Below, piece by piece: positions 58,881 through 64,000 of a stretch of 64,000 bases of DNA; the stretch's first letter is position 1; each line of letters begins with the position of its first letter. The position numbers and the translations under genes are program-made. The stretch covers positions 62,001-126,000 of the forward strand of contig BBOA01000002.1 of the NCBI GenBank assembly GCA_001485295.1. Reading direction: 5' to 3'. Under the pieces are notes generated by a model. That model searched no databases. It saw only the letters and a list, made by a program, of their open reading frames with translations, and was not told where the DNA came from. The DNA comes from Type-B symbiont of Plautia stali. GTDB lineage: Bacteria; Pseudomonadota; Gammaproteobacteria; Enterobacterales; Enterobacteriaceae.

Positions 58881-60001
58881 CCTCGTCTGCACCTGATCAC
58901 AACCCAAGGCGACCACCGCGTTGCCCTTCTCTTTGACGACCAGCCCCAGCGCCAGCCAGCACACCGCAATACGTCCTAAGCGTTCGCTTAGCATGCCCTG
59001 AATCACCCCCGCCAGAACCATCCCTGTGGAAATCGAGTTGGCGAATATCGTGCTCGCAGCACCCGGCCGGCTGCGCATTACATCCTGAAACCACAACATG
59101 CCGAGGCCGGCGATAGTTCCGATAAACACCGCGTTAAACAGCTGCAGCGCCATCAGCGCCATCAGTGCGGTCTGAGAGGCAAACATCGCCAGCACAGCGT
59201 AAAACAGACAGAATGGCCGCCGCCAGCGCGATCAGCATCAGATTGCGCTTCCCGACGCGCTTCGCATAGTGCCCAGCCAGCAGCATCACCGGGATCTCCA
59301 ATCCGGTAGCGGTTCCCATCAGCACCCCCGCCAGCTTCTCCGGAAGCTTCAGCATCACGCTGATATAGAGCGGCATAAATATACATGGTGTTGCAAGTCC
59401 ACATTGTCACCGAGGCGATAAACAGCAGACGCACGTCGCAGTCGTGCCAGCCGCTCTGTATCAGTGGCGCGGCACCGACGGCAAGGTGAATTTGATGCGC
59501 AGAATACAGACTAGAAAAAGTGCGGCCGCCACTAGAAAGTGCATCACGAAGCCGAAGTTAAGCGCCAGCGCGAACGACAGCGGCGGACCGATAACCCGCG
59601 CTAGCGACAGCTGCGCCGATGCGCGCGCCGACTGGTCGGCATACTCGCGCGTCAGCGCGAAGACTTGAGGCATCGACACGCTGGCCAGCGCCGAGAGCAG
59701 CACGCCCAAGGTAATCAGCGTCAGATAGTGCCGGGTAAAGGCGAGCAAAAGCGCGTTGCAAAAGGCCATCAGACAGCAAAAAGGATCAGCGTCCGGCGAT
59801 CGCCGCGGCTGTCAGAGCGCTTTGCCACCAGCATGATGACGGGGATGCCCGCAATAGCGTTAACGGTGAAAAACAGCCCGACCCAGAAAGGAGACGCCTG
59901 AACCTCACGCGTTAAAAACAGACTTAGCGTCGGCGACGCCGATCATAAAAGAGGCCGCTAACCGGATTGATACGGCGCGTCCGGGTTAACAGCGACTTCA
60001 T
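58848..60001 (-). pseudogene. setA: sugar efflux transporter SetA, broken
   Basis: MFS sugar exporter remnant. ATG 60001 is followed by scrambled N-terminal residues, then NALLLAFTRHYLTLITLGVL, QVFALTREYADQSARA, SLARVIGPPLSFALALNFGF, MRLLFIASVTMWTCNTMYI, LMGTATGLEIPVMLLAGHYAKR and LQLFNAVFIGTIAGLGMLWF, in several frames. The C-terminus after about 58920 does not match SetA. In E. coli SetA exports glucose analogues during sugar-phosphate stress and is controlled by SgrR. Loss matches the loss of sgrR beside it. Confidence 0.9.
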
Positions 60002-60061
60002 AGCGAAATCTCTTTAAGGTGATAAAGTGGGAAAAACAAGAGCAAGGATTCTAGCGCAACA

Positions 60062-60200
60062 GAAAAAAGTCAGCAGGGAAAATCTCTGCTGGCAGAGTAA
60101 TTCCTACTCAGAAAAGATCCTGCCGCAACGGCATCATGGCCAAGCGCCATTCAGTGTTGAATGCCTTCCGCTCTTCCAATGGAGCTAAGTTTGCCCGTAA
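60062..60200 (-). ncRNA. sgrS: candidate SgrS small RNA (probably a remnant)
   Basis: On the minus strand, directly between setA and sgrR where SgrS lies in E. coli, GCCAGCAG-AGATTTTCC-CTGCTGAC is followed by TTTTTT, closely like the E. coli SgrS terminator (GCCAGCAG...CTGCTGG and T run). Just upstream a CTGAGTA motif (60105-60111) matches the core that pairs with ptsG mRNA, inside a small hairpin as in SgrS. I see no SgrT reading frame. The 5' end is a guess. Only 190 bases separate the terminator from the sgrR start, so the RNA would be short. Confidence 0.55.
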
Positions 60201-60251
60201 TATGAGACAGGAAAAACTGAGCGCTTTTTACAAGGAGTTACTATTTTATTT

Positions 60252-61236
60252 ATGTCCTCATTACGCCTTAAGCAACAATACGCCTTAAGCAACAATTCAT
60301 CCGCCTGTAGCAAAGCTGTCAGGACGAGACGCTGAGCGAGCTGGTCGAGTGGCTACACTGGTCTCGCGCTGCAGCAGCAGTGCGCCGAAGATCTGCTGGT
60401 GCAGCTGGTCGGCGACAAGGCGGAGGTTCGCCAGATGATCCGCGCCCATCTCGGCCGCAGCTTCCGTCAGGACAAACATATTTTGCGCGTGCTTTACTGC
60501 CGGCCGCTGCTCAACCTGCTGCCCGGCTCGCAGCTGCGCCGCTCGGAAACCCATCTGGCGCGGCAGATTTTCAACGGCTGACGCGCATATTGTAGTTAGG
60601 AAAACGGGGAAGTCGAGGCGGATAACGCCCATCACTGGCAGGCGTTATCGCCGCTGCACTGGCGCTTCTACGTGCATCCGGCCGTTCGCTTTCACCACGG
60701 CCGCGAGCTAGAGATGCGGATGTAGCTTCAAGCTTGGAGCGCCTGCGTTCGCAGCCGCTCTTCTCCCATATCCGTCAGATTGACTCGCCCGCACTCTGGA
60801 CGCTGGATATCCATCTCAGCGCGCCGGACGACTGGCTGCCGTGGCTGCTCGATAGCGTCAGCACGATGCTCCTGCCGCGTGAGTGGCCCAGATGCGCGAC
60901 TTTGCGCGCCATCCCGTCGCGTCGGTACCGGTCTCTATCGTGTGATGTGCAACCAGCACAGCCAGCTAAAAATCGAAGCGTTCGACGACTACTTCGGCTT
61001 TCGTACACTGATTGACGACTTTTCTATCTGGATGCTGCTGGAGATCAGCGATGAGCTGGTCTATTCCGGGGTGCGGTTGCAGGGTGATGCCGAGGATGAA
61101 AAATTGGAAGAGACGCTGACGTGGTACAGCCAACATGTGGAATATGAGGGGGTCGCCAGCGCGCTGCGTCCGCTGCTGGTGCAGCCGCGGCGTGCGGCTC
61201 AACACCCTCGGCGAGTTCGCGCCGCCGACGCTGTGA
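60252..61236 (+). pseudogene. sgrR: SgrR sugar-phosphate stress regulator, broken
   Basis: ATG 60252 gives MSSLRLKQQ. A 17-bp tandem duplication then shifts the frame. Further on RLKQQFIRL is followed by TAG at 60308-60310 where E. coli SgrR has Trp. [21 protein letters not shown] and [20 protein letters not shown] match SgrR well, then frameshifts follow, with [23 protein letters not shown] and IEAFDDYFGFRTLIDD later. About 200 C-terminal residues are deleted before the short end LNTLGEF and TGA at 61234-61236. In E. coli it activates sgrS and setA. Confidence 0.92.
60263..60296 (+). repeat. 17-bp tandem duplication in sgrR
   Basis: ACGCCTTAAGCAACAAT occurs twice in direct succession. 17 is not a multiple of three, so one copy shifts the sgrR frame. 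Confidence 0.93.
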
Positions 61237-61275
61237 CGCTTTCCCAGTGGCGGCGAAATGTCTAGAATAAGCCGT

Positions 61276-61352
61276 TCTCAACGGGGTGCCTACAAAAGGC
61301 TGAGAGAAACCCGTCGAACCTGATTCGGTTAATATCGACGTAGGGATTTGAG
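61276..61352 (+). promoter_or_regulatory. TPP riboswitch (thi-box)
   Basis: The conserved thi-box elements are present in order: GGGGTGCC, GGCTGAGAGAAACC, GAACCTGAT and CGACGTAGGGA. It sits 56 bases before thiB, as in E. coli tbpA-thiPQ. Bound thiamine diphosphate is expected to lower expression of the transporter operon. Confidence 0.93.
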
Positions 61353-61407
61353 AGGCTGCTACGCTCAGATCTTTGCGACTCACAACATTCTCCTTAAGGA
61401 GCGCAAA

Positions 61408-62394
61408 GTGGTTAAACAGATCCTTCCTCTGCTGCTGTTGCTAGCCGTTCCAGCGCTGGCAGCGAAACCTGTACTGACCGTCTACACCTACGACTCTTTC
61501 TCCGCCGAATGGGGTCCTGGCCCGGCGGTGAAAAAAGCCTTTGAAGCGCAGTGCGGCTGCGAACTGAAATATGTGGCATTGGAAGATGGCGTTTCGCTGC
61601 TGAACCGCGTGCGCATGGGGGGCAAGAACAGCAAGGCCGACGTAGTGCTCGGCCTCGACAACAACCTGCTGCAGGCGGCGCGGCAGACCGGCCTGTTCGC
61701 CAAAAGCGCGGTCGATCTCCATAGCCTGACGCTGCCGGGCGGCTGGCAGGATCAGACCTTCGTGCCCTTCGATTACGGCTACTTCGCCTTCGTTTATGAC
61801 AAAACGCGCCTGAAAAACCCGCCAACTAGCCTGAAAGCGCTGGTGGAAAGCCCAGAGAAGTGGCGCGTCATCTATGAAGATCCGCGCACCAGCGCACTAG
61901 GCCTCGGCCTGCTACTCTGGATGCAGAAGGTCTACGGCGACAAGGCGCCGGAAGCCTGGCAGAAGCTGGCGCAGAAAACCGTTACCGTCACCAAAGGCTG
62001 GAGCGAAGCCTACGGCCTGTTCCTGAAAGGCGAAGGGGATCTGGTACTGAGCTACACCACCTCGCCGGCCTATCACCTGAGTGAAGAGAAGAAAGAGAAC
62101 TACGCCGCCGCGCCGTTCGCCGAAGGCCACTACCTGCAGGTAGAAGTCGCTGCGCAGCTCGCCGGCAGCAAACAGCCGAAGCTGGCGCAACAGTTTATGC
62201 AGTTTATGCTGACGCCCGCCTTTCAGAACGCGATCCCTACCGGCAACTGGATGTATCCGGTGATCAAAAGCAATCTGCCCGCCGGCTTCCAGACGTTTAG
62301 CATACTGCAACCCGCGCTGCAGTATAGCCCGCAGCAAGTAGCGCTGCAGCGCGCGAACTGGATCAGCGCATGGCAACGCGCCGTCAGCCGCTAA
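61408..62394 (+). CDS. thiB: thiamine-binding periplasmic protein
   Basis: Solute-binding component of the thiamine/TPP ABC importer (TbpA). The chosen start is GTG 61408, because AAGGAG lies six bases upstream and the product then begins with a normal signal peptide (VVKQILPLLLLLAVPALAA, cleavage before KPVLTVYTYDSF). 328 residues, E. coli 327. LEDGVSLLNRVRMGGKNSKAD and VTKGWSEAYGLFLKGEGD are conserved. Overlaps thiP by 25 bases. Under the TPP riboswitch. Intact. Confidence 0.96.
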   Translation: MVKQILPLLLLLAVPALAAKPVLTVYTYDSFSAEWGPGPAVKKAFEAQCGCELKYVALEDGVSLLNRVRMGGKNSKADVVLGLDNNLLQAARQTGLFAKSAVDLHSLTLPGGWQDQTFVPFDYGYFAFVYDKTRLKNPPTSLKALVESPEKWRVIYEDPRTSALGLGLLLWMQKVYGDKAPEAWQKLAQKTVTVTKGWSEAYGLFLKGEGDLVLSYTTSPAYHLSEEKKENYAAAPFAEGHYLQVEVAAQLAGSKQPKLAQQFMQFMLTPAFQNAIPTGNWMYPVIKSNLPAGFQTFSILQPALQYSPQQVALQRANWISAWQRAVSR

Positions 62395-63968
62395 TCCCGC
62401 TGTGGATGGCGCCGGGCGGCGCTGCCGCGCTGCTGCTGATCGCCGTGGCGCTGCTGGCGTTCGGCGCGCTCTGGTTCAGCGCGCCGACGGGCGACTGGCG
62501 CGCACTGCTGCACGACAGCTATCTGCGCCATGTAGTGCGCTTCTCATTTACTCAGGCGCTGCTCTCTGCCCTGCTGTCGCTGCTGCCGGCAATCTCGCTG
62601 GCGCGCGCGCTTTACCGGCGATGTTTTCCCGGCCGCCAGCTGTTGCTGCGCCTCTGCGCCATGACGCTGGTGTTGCCGGTGCTGGTGGCGGTATTTGGCC
62701 TACTTACGGTCTATGGCCGGGTCGGCTGGCTGGCGCAGCTCTGTCAGCTGCTCGGCGTCGACTACCGCTTTTCGCCCTATGGGCTGCAGGGCATTCTGCT
62801 GGCGCACTGTTTCTTCAACCTGCCGCTGGCGACGCGCCTGATGCTGCAGGCGCTGGAAAGCATTCCAAGGGAACAGCGTCAGCTCGCAGCCCAGCTCGGC
62901 CTGCGCGGTTGGCACCTTTTCCGCCTGCTGGAGTGGCCTTGGCTGCGTCGTCAGCTGCTGCCGACCGGCGCGCTGATTTTTATGCTCTGCTTCGCCAGCT
63001 TCGCGACCGTGCTGTCGCTCGGCGGCGGTCCGCAGGCCACCACGGTTGAGCTGGCGATCTTTCAGGCGCTGAGCTACGACTACGATCCCGGCCGCGCCGC
63101 GCTACTGGCGCTGAGCCAGCTCGCCTTCTGCCTGACGCTGGTGCTGCTGAGCCAGTGCTTCAGCAAGGCGATCCCGGTGGGCAGCGCGCCGCTGCGAGGC
63201 TGGCGCGATCCGCAGGATTCGCGGCGCGCGCGCCTTGGCGACACGCTGATTATCACGCTGGCGCTGCTGCTGTTGCTGCCACCGCTGCTGGCGGTGGTGG
63301 TTGACGGGCTGCGCAGCGCGTCGTGTGGCGCGCTGGCGCAGCCGGCGCTGTGGCAGGCAACTCTGACCTCGCTGCGTATCGCCATCGGCGCCGGATTGCT
63401 CTGCGTGACGCTGACTATGATGCTGCTTTGGAGCAGCCGCGAACTGCGCCTGCTGCCTGCGCAGATAGTGGAAACCAGCGGCATGCTGGTCCTGGCGATG
63501 CCGGGCATCGTGCTGGCGACCGGCTTCTTTCTGCTGTTCAACGCCACGACCGGCCTGCCCGACTCGTCCGACGGGCTGATGATCTTCGCCAACGCGCTGC
63601 TCGCTGTTCCCTATGCGCTCAAGATGCTGGAAAATCCAATGCGTGATCTCGCCGAGCGCTACACGCCTCTCTGCGCCTCGCTAGGCGTTAGCGGCTGGAA
63701 CCGGCTGCGACTGATCGAGCTGCGCGTGCTAAAGCGTCCGCTGGCACAGGCGCTGGCCTTCGCCTGCGTGCTGTCGATCGGCGATTTCGGCGTGGTGGCG
63801 CTGTTCGGCAGCACCGACTTCCTCACCCTGCCCTTTTACCTCTATCAGCAAACTAGCGCCTATCGCGGTGCGGACGGCGCAGTCACCGCGCTGCTGCTGT
63901 TAGCGATCTGTTTGCTACTGTTTACACTGATGGAATCACTCCCTGGCCGCCATGCTGACACTGACTAA
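62370..63968 (+). CDS. thiP: thiamine ABC transporter permease
   Basis: Inner-membrane permease of the thiamine importer, with about twelve transmembrane segments in two homologous halves. 532 residues, starting MATRRQPLIPLWMAPG. The EAA-type loops that contact ThiQ are visible as EQRQLAAQLGLRGWHLFRLLEWP in the first half (only part given: AAQLGLRGWHLFR) and AERYTPLCASLGVSG in the second. Overlaps thiB upstream and thiQ downstream. Intact. Confidence 0.96.
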   Translation: MATRRQPLIPLWMAPGGAAALLLIAVALLAFGALWFSAPTGDWRALLHDSYLRHVVRFSFTQALLSALLSLLPAISLARALYRRCFPGRQLLLRLCAMTLVLPVLVAVFGLLTVYGRVGWLAQLCQLLGVDYRFSPYGLQGILLAHCFFNLPLATRLMLQALESIPREQRQLAAQLGLRGWHLFRLLEWPWLRRQLLPTGALIFMLCFASFATVLSLGGGPQATTVELAIFQALSYDYDPGRAALLALSQLAFCLTLVLLSQCFSKAIPVGSAPLRGWRDPQDSRRARLGDTLIITLALLLLLPPLLAVVVDGLRSASCGALAQPALWQATLTSLRIAIGAGLLCVTLTMMLLWSSRELRLLPAQIVETSGMLVLAMPGIVLATGFFLLFNATTGLPDSSDGLMIFANALLAVPYALKMLENPMRDLAERYTPLCASLGVSGWNRLRLIELRVLKRPLAQALAFACVLSIGDFGVVALFGSTDFLTLPFYLYQQTSAYRGADGAVTALLLLAICLLLFTLMESLPGRHADTD

Positions 63969-64000
63969 TCTGACCTACCTCTATCAAAATCTGCCGATGC
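63952..64000 (+). CDS. thiQ: thiamine ABC transporter ATP-binding protein, 5' end only
   Basis: ATG 63952 overlaps thiP by 17 bases and gives MLTLTNLTYLYQNLPM, matching the N-terminus of ThiQ (E. coli MLKLTDITWLYHHLPM). The window ends here, before the Walker A motif, so integrity is unknown. Confidence 0.85.
   Translation, partial: MLTLTNLTYLYQNLPM

Noticed and set aside
60100..60250. SgrT peptide inside the SgrS candidate
   Set aside because: No reading frame resembling SgrT was found on the minus strand.

Overview
This window is a piece of an enterobacterial chromosome, high in GC. Gene order (aceEF-lpdA-acnB, pdhR, aroP, ampDE, nadC, ppdD-hofBC, guaC, coaE-zapD-yacG, mutT-secA-secM, lpxC, the complete ftsZ-to-mraZ division and cell-wall cluster, cra, ilvIH, leuLABCD, setA/sgrS/sgrR, thiBPQ) is that of the E. 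coli leuABCD-to-acnB region. Protein similarity as I recall it suggests an Erwiniaceae/Pantoea-like bacterium. Many accessory genes are broken by stop codons, frameshifts and deletions while all core biosynthesis and division genes are open. I infer an early-stage host-restricted organism, for example an insect gut symbiont of the Pantoea type. This placement is inference from memory, not from a search.

Layout: 1-6000 is a graveyard of catabolic genes: a D-threonate-type kinase/dehydrogenase pair on the minus strand, then an iron alcohol dehydrogenase, a DapA-family lyase, a 2-hydroxyacid dehydrogenase fragment, two MFS transporters and a cyclase-family stub on the plus strand. 6060-15891 holds acnB and the pyruvate dehydrogenase operon with its repressor PdhR, all intact, with a perfect PdhR operator. 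16396-17751 is aroP. 17919-20921 is a second decayed block: GPH symporter, GH43 glycosidase, ampE and ampD. nadC is intact. The type IV pilin locus ppdD-hofB-hofC is decayed. 24575-48844 runs guaC, coaE, zapD, yacG, mutT, secA, secM, lpxC and the uninterrupted dcw cluster. The first gene of that cluster, the regulator mraZ, is a pseudogene, although its promoter and MraZ-box repeats are still there. 49783-58776 contains cra, ilvIH and an attenuated leuLABCD operon (leuO is absent). 58848-61236 is the decayed setA/sgrS/sgrR sugar-phosphate stress locus. 61276-64000 is a TPP riboswitch followed by thiBPQ, cut by the window end.

How the genes work together: the intact part supplies acetyl-CoA entry and the TCA step at aconitase, NAD synthesis, CoA synthesis, lipid A commitment, peptidoglycan precursors, division, Sec export, branched-chain amino acids and thiamine uptake. 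What has been lost is sugar and sugar-acid use, pilus assembly, cell-wall-recycling control of beta-lactamase and glucose-phosphate stress control. The most unusual genome-wide signal I can see is that CTAG, rare in E. coli relatives, is common here in intact genes, and that nonsense mutations in the pseudogenes are very often TGG or CAG turned into TAG. I saw no insertion sequence, CRISPR array, prophage or tRNA, and no clearly new multi-gene system.
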